From Salifodinibacter halophilus (lineage in GTDB: Bacteria > Pseudomonadota > Gammaproteobacteria > Nevskiales > Salinisphaeraceae): a DNA stretch of 64,000 nucleotides. The DNA is taken from contig JABEEB010000001.1 of assembly GCA_012999515.1 (NCBI GenBank), positions 682,001 through 746,000 of the forward strand, in the 5' to 3' direction. Numbering within the stretch: position 1 is the stretch's first letter; each line of letters starts with the position of its first letter. A program made the position numbers and the translations under genes. A model generated the notes under the pieces. That model ran no database searches, was not told the origin of the DNA, and worked only from the letters and a program-made list of their open reading frames with translations. Shown here piece by piece: positions 29,519 through 39,156 of this stretch.

Positions 29519-31870
29519 CTAAAAACCAACGCCAAACGAGAATTGGAAGCGTTTCTTATCGTCACGCTCCTGCCCATCGACATAGCCAGCGTAGCTGACA
29601 CGCAGGAGGCCGAAGAAAGGCGTGAACCACTCAAACGCGACACCCGCCGATTTACGCATCTTGCCGCTGTCATAATGGCCCACATCTTTATAGGCTGCCC
29701 CCATGTCGTAAAACAACATAAACCGTGTCGATTTACCGTTAGACGGCAGGAACGTCGGCAATATCAGGTTGGATTGCAGCGTCGTCAAAAACTGACCGCC
29801 GTAGGCGTCGCCGTACTCGTTCTGTGGGCCGGCACCACCACTTTCAAACCCGCGAATTGACTTCGGACCGCCGGCGAAATAGTTGGCATAAGGCGGCACA
29901 TCAGTGCCCTTACCCCAGATATCCGTCTGTGCCACGCGCCCCTTAACCGAAAAGACCAAACCATCCGGCACCACCGGCAACGCGGAACCAATAGCGAAGA
30001 ATTTTTTCGCCTTGAGACTGCTGCTGTAGTACTCGAGATCGGACCCCGGGCCCTTGACGCTGGCATCGATCTGAAGATTCGACCCTTTCGTGGCAAATAC
30101 TGTCCGGTTACGCGTATCGCGTTGCCAGCCGGCTTTCAACGAGTAAGTGGTGGCATCCGTACCGTTTTCACGCACAAAACGTCTGACCCGGCTGGAAGTC
30201 CCGTTACCGACATCAATATTGTTTTGTTGCGCACCAAAACCGAATTTGATGTTGGAGTATTCCGAAATCGGGAAGCGGAAGATATCGGAAGCGCCAAACG
30301 AATCCAGGTTGAAATCCGAACCGCGCCGGACCAGTGAATCGGTCTGGCGATAAAACGCGGATACGGTTTGCGAGACACCGTTGCGCGTAAAGTACGGATC
30401 GGTCCAACTCCCGCGGATACTTCGCTGGTACGAATTGGTCTGGGCCTTGAACTTGACCTTGTTGCCGGTGCCTCGGAAGTTGTTGTTGGACACACTGCCG
30501 TTGATCAAAAAGCCTTCGTTACCGGAATAGCCCAACCCGACTTGCAGCTTTCCGGCAGCCCGCTCCTTCAGCTTGTAGTCGAGATCGACTTGATCTTTGG
30601 CGCCGACCTTCTTGTTTTTGTTCAATTTTACCGTTTTGATATACGGCAAACGCTGCAGCCGTACGCGCGAGCGTTGAACGGCACGCCGGGAATAAGGAGC
30701 GCCTTCGAATTGACGCAATTCGCGACGTAGCGTCTGATCCGTGGTCTTTTTATTGCCGGTAAAACCAATCTGGCGTACGTAGGTACGGTCTCCCGGTTTG
30801 ACCAGAAATGTCAGCGCAACCGTGTGTTTTTCCTTATCGACCTTACTCAAAGGCTTAACGTCGGCAAACGCGTAACCGAAGTTGGCCAGGCTGGTGGTCA
30901 TCTGCTTGGCTGTATCCTGCACCTGCTTGCGCGAGTAAGTCTGGCCCTCCTGCACGCCGACCAATCGCTGCAAACTCGCTTTGGGCTCGATCGTCTGGCC
31001 AGCAATCTTGATGTCGCTGATCTTATATTTATGGCCTTCGTCGACATTGACGGTGAGATAGACATCTTTTTTGTCAGGCGCGATCGAGACCTGAACCGAC
31101 GACACATTAAAGCGTAGATAACCGCGATCCTTGTAGAACGAGGTCAAACTTTCCAGATCGCCTAGCAGCTTCTGACGCGAATAATGGTCATGCGACTTCC
31201 AGAAGGTCACCGGGTGAGCGCCGAGCTGGCCGAGCCACGATTTTTTCTGCTCGAGTTTGAACACCGAACGCAGTTTGTCGTCCGCGAACTTGTTGTTGCC
31301 GATGAAGTTGATTTTCTTGATCGCGGCGATCGGACCTTCATCAACCTTAACGTCGATCGCGACCCGGTTATTCTCGAGCTGTTTAACCTTGGTATCGATC
31401 TTGAGGCTGTAGTAGCCGTTGGCGTAGTAGTGCTGATTCAGCTGTTGGCGCAGTTGATCCAGCAGTTTGCGCTTGAATAAGCGCCCCTGCGCGAGCCCTT
31501 GTTTTTTCAAGGCCTTTTTCAGCTTATCGCTCGATAGCGCCTTGTTGCCTTCGAGCTTAAACGACGCGATCTTGGGTCGTTCCTCGACATCGACGATAAG
31601 ACGTCCGCCCGACCGATCCAGTGACACATTACCGAATAGTCCGGTTTGATAGAGCGATTTGATAGAGCGCGCGGCACGCTTGGTTGTCATGCGGTCACCG
31701 ACACTGACCGGCAGATAGGTCAGCACCGTGCCACGCGATAATCGCTTGACGCCGTTGACTTCAATTTTGCTTATTCGAAACGGCTGTGTGTGGAGAGATT
31801 GTGCCCAGCCGCCAACGGCAAACAGAGCCAGCAAAACCGCGCACAGCGCGCGGATAATCAATACGGGCAT
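29519..31870 (-). CDS. bamA: Outer membrane protein assembly factor BamA
   Basis: A 783-residue essential outer-membrane insertase, the core of the BAM complex. The signal peptide is residues 1-23. Five POTRA repeats span about 30-430, with starts such as ISKIEVNGVKRLSRGT and FKLEGNKALSSDK. The 16-strand barrel follows and contains the lid motif IRGFESGGAG near 671; the terminal residue is Phe. Length is slightly under that of Escherichia coli BamA (810). It lies 9 bp downstream of rseP, the usual order. Confidence 0.97.
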   Translation of the reverse strand: MPVLIIRALCAVLLALFAVGGWAQSLHTQPFRISKIEVNGVKRLSRGTVLTYLPVSVGDRMTTKRAARSIKSLYQTGLFGNVSLDRSGGRLIVDVEERPKIASFKLEGNKALSSDKLKKALKKQGLAQGRLFKRKLLDQLRQQLNQHYYANGYYSLKIDTKVKQLENNRVAIDVKVDEGPIAAIKKINFIGNNKFADDKLRSVFKLEQKKSWLGQLGAHPVTFWKSHDHYSRQKLLGDLESLTSFYKDRGYLRFNVSSVQVSIAPDKKDVYLTVNVDEGHKYKISDIKIAGQTIEPKASLQRLVGVQEGQTYSRKQVQDTAKQMTTSLANFGYAFADVKPLSKVDKEKHTVALTFLVKPGDRTYVRQIGFTGNKKTTDQTLRRELRQFEGAPYSRRAVQRSRVRLQRLPYIKTVKLNKNKKVGAKDQVDLDYKLKERAAGKLQVGLGYSGNEGFLINGSVSNNNFRGTGNKVKFKAQTNSYQRSIRGSWTDPYFTRNGVSQTVSAFYRQTDSLVRRGSDFNLDSFGASDIFRFPISEYSNIKFGFGAQQNNIDVGNGTSSRVRRFVRENGTDATTYSLKAGWQRDTRNRTVFATKGSNLQIDASVKGPGSDLEYYSSSLKAKKFFAIGSALPVVPDGLVFSVKGRVAQTDIWGKGTDVPPYANYFAGGPKSIRGFESGGAGPQNEYGDAYGGQFLTTLQSNLILPTFLPSNGKSTRFMLFYDMGAAYKDVGHYDSGKMRKSAGVAFEWFTPFFGLLRVSYAGYVDGQERDDKKRFQFSFGVGF

Positions 31871-31879
31871 AGAGCTCGC

Positions 31880-33250
31880 TTATCCCAGCAGGCGTGTGAT
31901 GTCGTTATAAAAAGCCAGAACCATGAGCGCCATCAACGCGCCCACGCCGACACGTTGCACTAGGGCCTGCGTCGCTTCACCTAGTGGACGGCCGATGATC
32001 CATTCGGCTAAATAATACAGAATGTGTCCACCGTCTAACACCGGAATTGGCAAGAGATTGATAACGGCAAGACTCAAACTGATCAGTGCCAGAAAATCAA
32101 CGAATGCCACGAATCCGACACTCGCTGTCTTACCGGCGTAATCCGCGATTTGGATCGGCCCGCCGATGTTGTCCCACGATACCTGCCCGGTAAACATGTG
32201 GCCAAACATACGGACCGTCAGCGCCGACAGTCGCCAGGTCTTATCGACCGCCGCCGGAACCGCGGCAATGGGCGACATCCGACGTGTGGTTTGCATCGTC
32301 TCGAGTGCACTGGCATCAACACCGATAGCCACGCCCAGATGCCCGACATCGCTGCTGCCACCCTGCTCGGCCGTTTGACGACCGAGCTTTATGTCACGCA
32401 TCAACGTCCGGTTGCTACGCTCGAACTTGACCGCAACAGTCTGACCGGGGCGCGCACGGATCGCTTGTACGAGGGCTTTCGGTGAATCCACGGCCTGGCC
32501 GGCCAGCGCCTTAATCCGATCTCCGGATTGCAAACCACCTGCAGCTGCTGGCGAGCCGTCGACCACATGATCGACGATGGGTGTCGCCGGCGGCTGATAT
32601 GGCGCCAAACCGAGTTTATCGAACAACTGCTCGGGATCGTCGGGCACGTGGGCTAGATTCAACGTCGTCGAATGACGTGTCTGCCCCTCTCGTTGCAACG
32701 TCAATACGGCCGAATTGTCGTTATCGAGCGCATGATCGATCAGCTTGAGCTTTAGACCTCGCCAGCTGTCGACCGACTGACCGTCGACTGCCACGACCCG
32801 GTCATGCGCCTGTATATTGGCCTCGGCTGCCAGCGAGTTCGGCGACGGTGCACCGACAATTGGCTGGATACCACCGACGCCGATGATCAGCACGAGCCAA
32901 TAGGCAGCAATCGCAAACAAGAAGTTGATACCCGGACCTGCGGCAACGATCGCGATGCGTCGCAGCGGGTGTGCACGGTTCATCGCCCGCGGTTTATCCT
33001 TATCGGCAACCGGCGCGTCGTTTTCATCCAGCAGTTTGACGTAGCCGCCGAGCGGCAGCGCCGCGATCTGATATTCGGTGCCGGTGCGTTTACTGGTAAA
33101 ACCAGCCAACCGCTTGCCAAACCCGATCGAGTATCGGACAACGCCAACGCCCAGCAGGCGCGCAACGATGTAATGCCCCCACTCGTGAACCGCCACCAAA
33201 ATCCCGATAGCAACCAGGAAGGCCGCGACGGCAATAATCACTTGTATCAA
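31880..33250 (-). CDS. rseP: Site-2 protease RseP (regulated intramembrane zinc protease)
   Basis: A 456-residue inner-membrane protease that cleaves the anti-sigma factor RseA during envelope stress and clears signal-peptide remnants. The zinc motif HEWGH is at residues 22-26 in the first helix, with the third ligand in the LDGGH motif near residue 405. Two periplasmic PDZ domains lie between (about 125-310). The gene is followed by bamA (9 bp) and preceded by cdsA at 91 bp. In Pseudomonas dxr sits in that gap; here it is absent. Confidence 0.95.
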   Translation of the reverse strand: MIQVIIAVAAFLVAIGILVAVHEWGHYIVARLLGVGVVRYSIGFGKRLAGFTSKRTGTEYQIAALPLGGYVKLLDENDAPVADKDKPRAMNRAHPLRRIAIVAAGPGINFLFAIAAYWLVLIIGVGGIQPIVGAPSPNSLAAEANIQAHDRVVAVDGQSVDSWRGLKLKLIDHALDNDNSAVLTLQREGQTRHSTTLNLAHVPDDPEQLFDKLGLAPYQPPATPIVDHVVDGSPAAAGGLQSGDRIKALAGQAVDSPKALVQAIRARPGQTVAVKFERSNRTLMRDIKLGRQTAEQGGSSDVGHLGVAIGVDASALETMQTTRRMSPIAAVPAAVDKTWRLSALTVRMFGHMFTGQVSWDNIGGPIQIADYAGKTASVGFVAFVDFLALISLSLAVINLLPIPVLDGGHILYYLAEWIIGRPLGEATQALVQRVGVGALMALMVLAFYNDITRLLG

Positions 33251-33341
33251 GATCGCATGGCTCCCGAGATCGACTGGCTATGTTCGACAGCGCAGTGCGC
33301 GTTATGCTCCTGAGATAGGAATAATCGTAAACATCGGCGTA

Positions 33342-34232
33342 TCACGCTGAGACAGTCAACCATTGAAGCAACAAAGCACACCACGGTGCGGCAAACACTA
33401 GCCCGTCGAACCGATCGAGCATACCGCCGTGGCCCGGAAATAGCGCCCCCGTATCGGCCAAGCCCGCGCGACGCTTCAAAAAGCTGATTGTCAGATCGCC
33501 CCATATCGCGACGATGGCCAAAACGGCGCCAACCAAGCCAAACACAATAAATGCGCCCGCAGAAGCGGTCGCGACGCCATAGATTGCAGCAGCAGCCGCG
33601 GCAACCACGACACCAGCAACCGCACCGACGATGGTTTTGCCAGGGCTGATTGTTGGTATCAACTTCCGGCCTCCGATTGATTTACCCGCGATAAAACCGG
33701 CGCTATCGACCAGCCATATCAGCACAAAAAAGGCGAGCACCAGCCCGCCGCCACCGACATCGCTACTCAAGGCGGCCACCGTGGCGACCGCGCCGGTGAA
33801 AACGCATATGCCCCAAACCGATCCGGGCCACCCCTGAATCAGCCGTTGCGAGAACATGCCGCGCGGCCGCATCAGCAACCAAATACCGACCAACGAGGCA
33901 AACACCCCAAGCAAGACGCCAACCGTGTACACGGTGGAGGATATGGCGGGCGCGCCAATAATCACCCCAACGTAGACCACGACCACAGCGATGATCGTGA
34001 TTACGAGTGCATGACTCACCAAGCCGCCGGCACCAATCAGTCGCCCCCATTCGCGCGCACCGACCGCCATGATCAGACCGAAAATCGCAGTGATAACGCT
34101 TGCCGGTAACAGGAGCAGGCCGGCCACAACGAGCGGAATGGCGATCGCGGCTGTGGCCACGCGCTTTATCAACTCAAGCCGACGTCGAGCGGCGCCCCCC
34201 GAATCAGCATTAGACGTATCGAACGCGGCCAC
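33342..34232 (-). CDS. cdsA: Phosphatidate cytidylyltransferase
   Basis: A 296-residue inner-membrane enzyme forming CDP-diacylglycerol from CTP and phosphatidic acid, the branch point of phospholipid synthesis. About eight helices are visible, with the CdsA signature in the last third (PTISPGKTIVGAVAG then GDLTISFLKRRAGLADTG and FPGHGGMLDRFDGL). It starts 3 bp after uppS. Confidence 0.94.
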   Translation of the reverse strand: MAAFDTSNADSGGAARRRLELIKRVATAAIAIPLVVAGLLLLPASVITAIFGLIMAVGAREWGRLIGAGGLVSHALVITIIAVVVVYVGVIIGAPAISSTVYTVGVLLGVFASLVGIWLLMRPRGMFSQRLIQGWPGSVWGICVFTGAVATVAALSSDVGGGGLVLAFFVLIWLVDSAGFIAGKSIGGRKLIPTISPGKTIVGAVAGVVVAAAAAAIYGVATASAGAFIVFGLVGAVLAIVAIWGDLTISFLKRRAGLADTGALFPGHGGMLDRFDGLVFAAPWCALLLQWLTVSA

Positions 34233-34235
34233 GGC

Positions 34236-34967
34236 CTAACCCGACGACTGAGCAATGGCCGGAATCTGGCCAAACCGTCGATTACGGCCTGCGTACCAAG
34301 CCAGCGCCGCGTCCAGACTCTCGGCATCGAAATCCGGCCACAGTTCGTCGCAGAAATAGAGTTCGCTGTAGGCTAGATACCACAGCAAGAAATTGCTTAT
34401 CCGTCGCTCACCGCCAGTGCGGATAAAAAGATCCGGTGGCGGCACATCGCCCAACACCAGCTTCGAAGCAAAGCCAGACTCGTCGATCGTCTCCGGTGCT
34501 GCGCCATCTTCGACGCATCCCCGAGCGCATTCGCGCGCGGCCTGAACAATATCCCAACGCCCCCCATAATCGACGGCGATGTACAACTCCAAGGCGTCGT
34601 TGCCGGCGGTGCGCGCCTCGGCGGCATCCATTTGCTGGGTTAGCGACTCCGAGAGCTTGTCGCGCGCGCCCACAAAGCGCAGTCGCACATTATTGGCATG
34701 TAGACGTTCGAGGTTCCGGCGTAGCGTGCGGCGAAACAAACCAAGCAGTACTTGCACTTCGGCCTCGGGCCGATTCCAGTTCTCGCTTGAAAAGGCGAAC
34801 AGCGTCAGTCGATGGATACTACGGTTCGGCGCCGCCTCGACGATACGCTCGACAGCGTTACCGCCCTCGCGATGACCAACCGAGCGCGACAAGTTGCGCC
34901 GACTGGCCCAGCGACCGTTACCGTCCATGATAATCGCAACATGGTCAGGGCCAGACACCGCGGCCAT
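34236..34967 (-). CDS. uppS: Undecaprenyl diphosphate synthase
   Basis: A 243-residue cis-prenyltransferase condensing isopentenyl diphosphate with farnesyl diphosphate to make the C55 lipid carrier for peptidoglycan and O-antigen. The catalytic Asp is D15 in HVAIIMDGNGRWA; SSENWNRP and RTGGERRISNFLLWYLAYSEL are family signatures. It lies 2 bp after frr and 3 bp before cdsA. It consumes isoprenoid units, although the linked isoprenoid gene dxr is not found nearby. Confidence 0.96.
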   Translation of the reverse strand: MAAVSGPDHVAIIMDGNGRWASRRNLSRSVGHREGGNAVERIVEAAPNRSIHRLTLFAFSSENWNRPEAEVQVLLGLFRRTLRRNLERLHANNVRLRFVGARDKLSESLTQQMDAAEARTAGNDALELYIAVDYGGRWDIVQAARECARGCVEDGAAPETIDESGFASKLVLGDVPPPDLFIRTGGERRISNFLLWYLAYSELYFCDELWPDFDAESLDAALAWYAGRNRRFGQIPAIAQSSG

Positions 34968-34969
34968 CG

Positions 34970-35527
34970 CTATACCGTCATGATTTCCTGCTCTTTATCC
35001 TTGAGCAGGTCGTCGACACGTTCGACGTGCTGATCGGTCAATTTCTGAATGCGTGTCTCAGCATCGCGTGCCTCGTCGGCACTGATCTCGGACTCACTCG
35101 CCAACTCCTTGAGGTCGGCATTGGCGTCCCGCCGTACATGCCGAATCGCCACGCGGGCTTCTTCGGCTTCCCGCCGCACGACCTTGACCAGGTCCTTACG
35201 CCGCTCTTCGGTCAGCGGTGGCAACACTAGTCGAATCACCTGGCCCGCGGTATTCGGATTGAGACCAATATCGCCGGCTATAACGGCACGCTCCACCTTG
35301 CCCACCATCGATGATTCGAACGGTTTGATGGCGATCGTACGCGCATCCTCGACCGAGACATTGGCGGCCTGGTTCAGCGGCACCTCGACGCCATAATAAT
35401 CCACGCGAACCGAATCCAGGATGCCAGTGTTCGCACGCCCGGTACGTACTTTGCTGAAATTGTCGGACAACACATTGATCGTCTTGTCCATGCGCTGGCT
35501 AGCGTCGGATTGAATATCGTCGATCAT
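34970..35527 (-). CDS. frr: Ribosome recycling factor
   Basis: A 185-residue tRNA-mimicking protein that, with EF-G, splits post-termination ribosomes. Conserved blocks are [36 protein letters not shown] and the C-terminal helical bundle. Normal length. The start overlaps the pyrH stop by 4 bp, in the order tsf-pyrH-frr. Confidence 0.97.
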   Translation of the reverse strand: MIDDIQSDASQRMDKTINVLSDNFSKVRTGRANTGILDSVRVDYYGVEVPLNQAANVSVEDARTIAIKPFESSMVGKVERAVIAGDIGLNPNTAGQVIRLVLPPLTEERRKDLVKVVRREAEEARVAIRHVRRDANADLKELASESEISADEARDAETRIQKLTDQHVERVDDLLKDKEQEIMTV

Positions 35528-36270
35528 TGGCCTTTATCCTTCGGTCCCGAATCGACCAGCGTGCCGGCATCGCCAATGCCATGCACGATCCTTCCGATCT
35601 CACCGGCACGCTGGACGTTGAATACGCGAATGGGCATGTCATTGTCTCGACACAACACCATCGCCGTTGTGTCCATCACCTGGAGGCGACTGTCGATGAC
35701 CTCGTCGTGGGTCAAATGCGTATAGCGCTGCGCGCTATCCTCACGTGCCGGATCGGCACTATAAATCCCATCAACCTTGGTCGCTTTAAGCAGTATTTCG
35801 GCGCCGACTTCCACCGCTCGCAGGCTGGCCGCGGAATCGGTGGTAAAAAACGGATTGCCAGTGCCAGCCGCCAAAACTACGACACGCCCTTTATCCAAAT
35901 GACGGATCGCTCGTCGCCGGATGTAGTCCTCGCAGACTTCGTTAATGCGAAGCGCCGACATCACACGCGCGGTCAAGCCGGTTTTTTCCAGCGCATCCTG
36001 AAGCGCCAAAGCGTTGATCACCGTGGACAACATGCCCATCTGGTCACCAGTCACACGGTCCATGCCGCGACCAGAAAGACCAACCCCGCGGAATATATTG
36101 CCGCCACCAACCACGAGCGTGACACCCACTCCGTTGGCCACGAGCCCAGCGATTTCGTCGGCTAGACGCGCTAGAACATCACCCGAGATACCAAACTCAC
36201 TACCACCGAGAAGCGCTTCGCCGCTCAGCTTGAGCAGGATGCGTCGATAAATCGGTGGCGAACTTGTCAT
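35524..36270 (-). CDS. pyrH: Uridylate kinase (UMP kinase)
   Basis: A 248-residue hexameric enzyme phosphorylating UMP to UDP, feeding CTP synthesis by PyrG at the other end of this cluster. Motifs are [13 protein letters not shown] near residue 10, [21 protein letters not shown] and [13 protein letters not shown]. Full length. It is 120 bp downstream of tsf and overlaps frr by 4 bp. Confidence 0.97.
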   Translation of the reverse strand: MTSSPPIYRRILLKLSGEALLGGSEFGISGDVLARLADEIAGLVANGVGVTLVVGGGNIFRGVGLSGRGMDRVTGDQMGMLSTVINALALQDALEKTGLTARVMSALRINEVCEDYIRRRAIRHLDKGRVVVLAAGTGNPFFTTDSAASLRAVEVGAEILLKATKVDGIYSADPAREDSAQRYTHLTHDEVIDSRLQVMDTTAMVLCRDNDMPIRVFNVQRAGEIGRIVHGIGDAGTLVDSGPKDKGQ

Positions 36271-36354
36271 CTATGCTTTCCCCGGATGGCGAACAACAAC
36301 GCCTATACATACTACGCTAACGCCGATCGGACCAGGTGCCGACGGCGATCAATT

Positions 36355-36385
36355 ATGTCGCGCACCGCGCATCGGTGCGCGACAT
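36355..36385 (-). terminator. Strong hairpin just after tsf
   Basis: A perfect 13-bp stem (ATGTCGCGCACCG / CGGTGCGCGACAT) with a 5-base loop starts 5 bp beyond the tsf stop on the minus strand. No T-run follows (AATTGATC), so it is not a classical intrinsic terminator. It could be a weak terminator, an RNA-stabilising stem or an attenuator between rpsB-tsf and pyrH-frr. Confidence 0.5.
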
Positions 36386-36390
36386 CTTCC

Positions 36391-37272
36391 TCATCCCGAG
36401 CCTTCGGCCTGCGCCTTGACCTCGGCGGCGAAATCCTGGCTCTCGGTCTCGATGCCTTCGCCGACCTCAAGCCGACCACATTCGGTGACCTGGGCGCCAG
36501 CTTCATCCAAAAGCGCCGACACTGTCTTGTCCGGATCTTTGACAAAAGGCTGGCCAAGAAGCGTGATTTCACCCAGATACTTATTGAGGCGCCCTTCGAC
36601 CATCTTCTGGATAATGTCGTCGGATTTGCCGCTTTCCTGGGCTTGCGCGACCAGATTTTCGCGCTCGGTTTCACGCACGTCGCTGGGCACATCGTCGATC
36701 GACCGATAGGCCGGCGCCTGTGCCGCAACATGCATGGCCAGATCGCGCGCCATATCGCCGTCAGCGCCGGTGATCACGACCGCACTAGCGATACGCGCAC
36801 CGTGGCTGTAGACACCGATATGGGCATCGTTGGCCACAAAATGCCGGAAACGACGGATCGTGATGTTTTCACCGAGCGTAGCGATCAGTGCCCGGCGTTT
36901 CTGATCAATTGCCTCATCTTCGATAGTGAGCGCGGCCAAGGCATCGACATCGGCCGGCGTCTCGGCCAACGCTACCTGCGCAACGCGATCAGTGAAGTCG
37001 ACAAAGTCCGGGTTTTTAGCGACGAAATCGGTCTCGCAGTTGACTTCCAGCAGCACTGCATGCTGATTGTCAGCGCTTTGCGCAATCGATATGCGGCCTT
37101 CGGCAGCGACTCGATCAGCTTTGCGATCGGCTTTAGCCAGACCTTCGCGCCGCATGTCCGCCGCGGCCTGTTCGAGATCCCCGTCGGCCTTCTGGAGCGC
37201 TTTTTTGCACTCCATCATGCCCGCTCCGGTGCGGCTTCGAAGGGTTTTTACTTGGTCTGCGGATATACTCAT
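36391..37272 (-). CDS. tsf: Translation elongation factor Ts
   Basis: A 293-residue nucleotide-exchange factor for EF-Tu. The N-terminal signature LRSRTGAGMMECKKALQKADGD and the coiled-coil and core domains (NCETDFVAKN) are present. Length is close to the 283 aa of Escherichia coli. Only 3 bp separate it from rpsB, so the two share a transcript. Confidence 0.97.
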   Translation of the reverse strand: MSISADQVKTLRSRTGAGMMECKKALQKADGDLEQAAADMRREGLAKADRKADRVAAEGRISIAQSADNQHAVLLEVNCETDFVAKNPDFVDFTDRVAQVALAETPADVDALAALTIEDEAIDQKRRALIATLGENITIRRFRHFVANDAHIGVYSHGARIASAVVITGADGDMARDLAMHVAAQAPAYRSIDDVPSDVRETERENLVAQAQESGKSDDIIQKMVEGRLNKYLGEITLLGQPFVKDPDKTVSALLDEAGAQVTECGRLEVGEGIETESQDFAAEVKAQAEGSG

Positions 37273-37275
37273 GGA

Positions 37276-38169
37276 TTACTGTTTCGAGTTCTGGCCGTCT
37301 TCTTCGGACTCGGCGACATCACCGAGGCTTGCCGTCGCCGCGGGCGCACTTTCACCGAGCGATTCCTGAATCACTGAATTCTGCGTCCGCTCGCGAGCCG
37401 CCTCGCCCTCGGCCGGCTTGCCCGGCTCATGCGATGCGCCTGCGGTCTGGGCTGCCATGGTGTCGTCGTTGCCCGTGAAGTGACCCTTGCTACCGCGACC
37501 AGCCAATACAGCATCGGCCATAACCTCGGAATAAATCCGAATCGCGCGAATCGCGTCGTCATTACCCGGGATCACGACATCAACCTTGTCCGGTGCGCAG
37601 TTTGTGTCGACCACGCCGACAACCGGAATACCCAGCTTGCGGGCTTCGGCGACCGCGATGTTTTCGAAACCAACATCGACCACGAACAGCGCATCCGGCA
37701 GGCTGGTCATTTCTTTCATGCCGCCAATGGAGCGCTCGAGTTTGTCGCGCTCGCGGTAGAGATCGAGTCCTTCGCGCTTGGAGAGTTTGCGGATCGAGCC
37801 GTCAGCGATCATCTTCTCGAGATCGTGAAGGCGCTGGATGGAGTTGCGCACCGTTTTGAAGTTGGTGAGCATACCGCCCAACCAGCGGTGATTGACAAAC
37901 GGCATACCGGCGCGCTGGGCGTGCGAGCCAACCGCCTCGCGGGCCGCACGCTTGGTGCCAACAAACATGATCGTGCCGCCGTTGGCCGCCAGTCGCGAGA
38001 CATAGTTGTATGCTTCACGAACGAGCGGTAGCGTCTCTTCGAGGTTAATAATATGGATTTTGTTGCGGTGGCCGAAAATATACGGGGCCATCCGCGGACT
38101 CCAGTAGCGGGTGCGGTGACCAAAGTGCACACCGGCTTCCAGCAACTGGCGCATGCTGATATCGGACAT
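37276..38169 (-). CDS. rpsB: 30S ribosomal protein S2 with long acidic C-terminal tail
   Basis: A 297-residue S2 protein of the small subunit. Conserved blocks are [49 protein letters not shown] and DANCAPD-type [11 protein letters not shown]. Escherichia coli S2 has 241 residues; here about 55 extra residues follow residue 240, rich in Ala, Gly, Glu and Ser and ending EDGQNSKQ. Tails of this kind occur in some halophilic or marine bacteria but are variable. The Shine-Dalgarno GGAG lies 8 bp before the ATG. Confidence 0.96.
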   Translation of the reverse strand: MSDISMRQLLEAGVHFGHRTRYWSPRMAPYIFGHRNKIHIINLEETLPLVREAYNYVSRLAANGGTIMFVGTKRAAREAVGSHAQRAGMPFVNHRWLGGMLTNFKTVRNSIQRLHDLEKMIADGSIRKLSKREGLDLYRERDKLERSIGGMKEMTSLPDALFVVDVGFENIAVAEARKLGIPVVGVVDTNCAPDKVDVVIPGNDDAIRAIRIYSEVMADAVLAGRGSKGHFTGNDDTMAAQTAGASHEPGKPAEGEAARERTQNSVIQESLGESAPAATASLGDVAESEEDGQNSKQ

Positions 38170-38391
38170 TGTTAAGCTCCGGGTTGGGCCTCCGCACTTC
38201 CCAAGCTAACGACCCGCGCCTTGCGCGAGCACCCCGTTGCTGGTTATCGAAGTGCGTGTGGATTTATTGAGTTTGCCGGACGACATGACACTATCGATTT
38301 GTCGCCGACAGCCGTCATTTATAACATAGCGTGGCCTGATAAGCCATACGCGGCGACATCATCAACCCGCCACATTCGACCCGGATCCGTC
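38170..38391 (-). promoter_or_regulatory. Divergent rpsB/map control region with rpsB leader hairpins
   Basis: The 222-bp gap separates divergent rpsB (left) and map (right). On the minus strand, in the presumed rpsB leader, a stem-loop CTCGCGC/GCGCGGG (38213-38229, 3-base loop, one G-T pair) is followed by a TTGGG...CCCAA stem that ends next to the Shine-Dalgarno GGAG. Ribosomal-protein leaders that bind S2 are known upstream of rpsB in gammaproteobacteria. This arrangement fits such autogenous control, but I cannot confirm a match to a known motif. Confidence 0.35.
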
Positions 38392-39156
38392 ATGAGCGTT
38401 ATTCCCAAAAGCCCCGCCGCCCAAGACAAAATGCGTGTCGCCGGCCGCCTCGCTGCCCAGGTGCTCGATATGATCGAGCCCTATGTCGTGCCCGGCGTGA
38501 CTACCGATGAGCTGAACACGCGCTGTCACGATTACATGGTCGACGAACTCGGCACCACGCCGGCGCCTTTGAATTACCACGGGTTTCCCAAGTCAGTATG
38601 CATCTCGGTCAATCACGTGGTCTGCCACGGCATTCCCAGCGACAAGAAGCTAAAAAAAGGTGACAGCGTCAACATCGATGTCACGCTGATCAAGGACGGC
38701 TACCACGGCGACACATCGCGCATGTTCTTTGCCGGCCAACCGTCGATCCGCGCACAGCGCGTCTCCGATGTGGCACGCGAATCGATGTACGCCGGCATAG
38801 ACGTCGTAGCGCCGGGCGCGACCCTGGGCGACGTCGGAGCCGCCATTCAACGCCATGTTGAAGCCCAGCGGTTCTCAGTAGTGCGCGAGTACTGCGGCCA
38901 CGGCATTGGCGAGGCATTTCACGAACAGCCGCAGGTCCTCCATTACGGTCACCCCGGCACCGGAACCGAGTTGGTCGCTGGCATGACGTTCACGATCGAG
39001 CCGATGGTCAACGCCGGCAAACCCGGCGTCAAAACACTCGGCGATGACTGGACCGTCGTCACCAAAGATCACTCACTGTCAGCGCAGTGGGAACACACGA
39101 TTCTGGTTACGGATACCGGCCACGAAATACTCACGCCCTCCTCGGATACCACGTGA
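38392..39156 (+). CDS. map: Methionine aminopeptidase, type I
   Basis: A 254-residue dinuclear metalloprotease removing the initiator Met. Metal/catalytic residues are at the expected places: H79 (NHVVCHG), D96 and D107 (SVNIDVTLIKDGYHGDTS), with His in EYCGHGIGEAFHEQP and the Glu residues further on. The open frame begins at 38221, but MSVIPKSPAAQDKMRVAG is the usual start, giving 38392. The stop overlaps a GTG that is the probable glnD start. Confidence 0.95.
   Translation: MSVIPKSPAAQDKMRVAGRLAAQVLDMIEPYVVPGVTTDELNTRCHDYMVDELGTTPAPLNYHGFPKSVCISVNHVVCHGIPSDKKLKKGDSVNIDVTLIKDGYHGDTSRMFFAGQPSIRAQRVSDVARESMYAGIDVVAPGATLGDVGAAIQRHVEAQRFSVVREYCGHGIGEAFHEQPQVLHYGHPGTGTELVAGMTFTIEPMVNAGKPGVKTLGDDWTVVTKDHSLSAQWEHTILVTDTGHEILTPSSDTT

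Noticed and set aside
39087-39152. Longer glnD start within map
   Set aside because: The extra 22 residues overlap map by 70 bp and have no family homology; the GTG overlapping the map stop is a better start.
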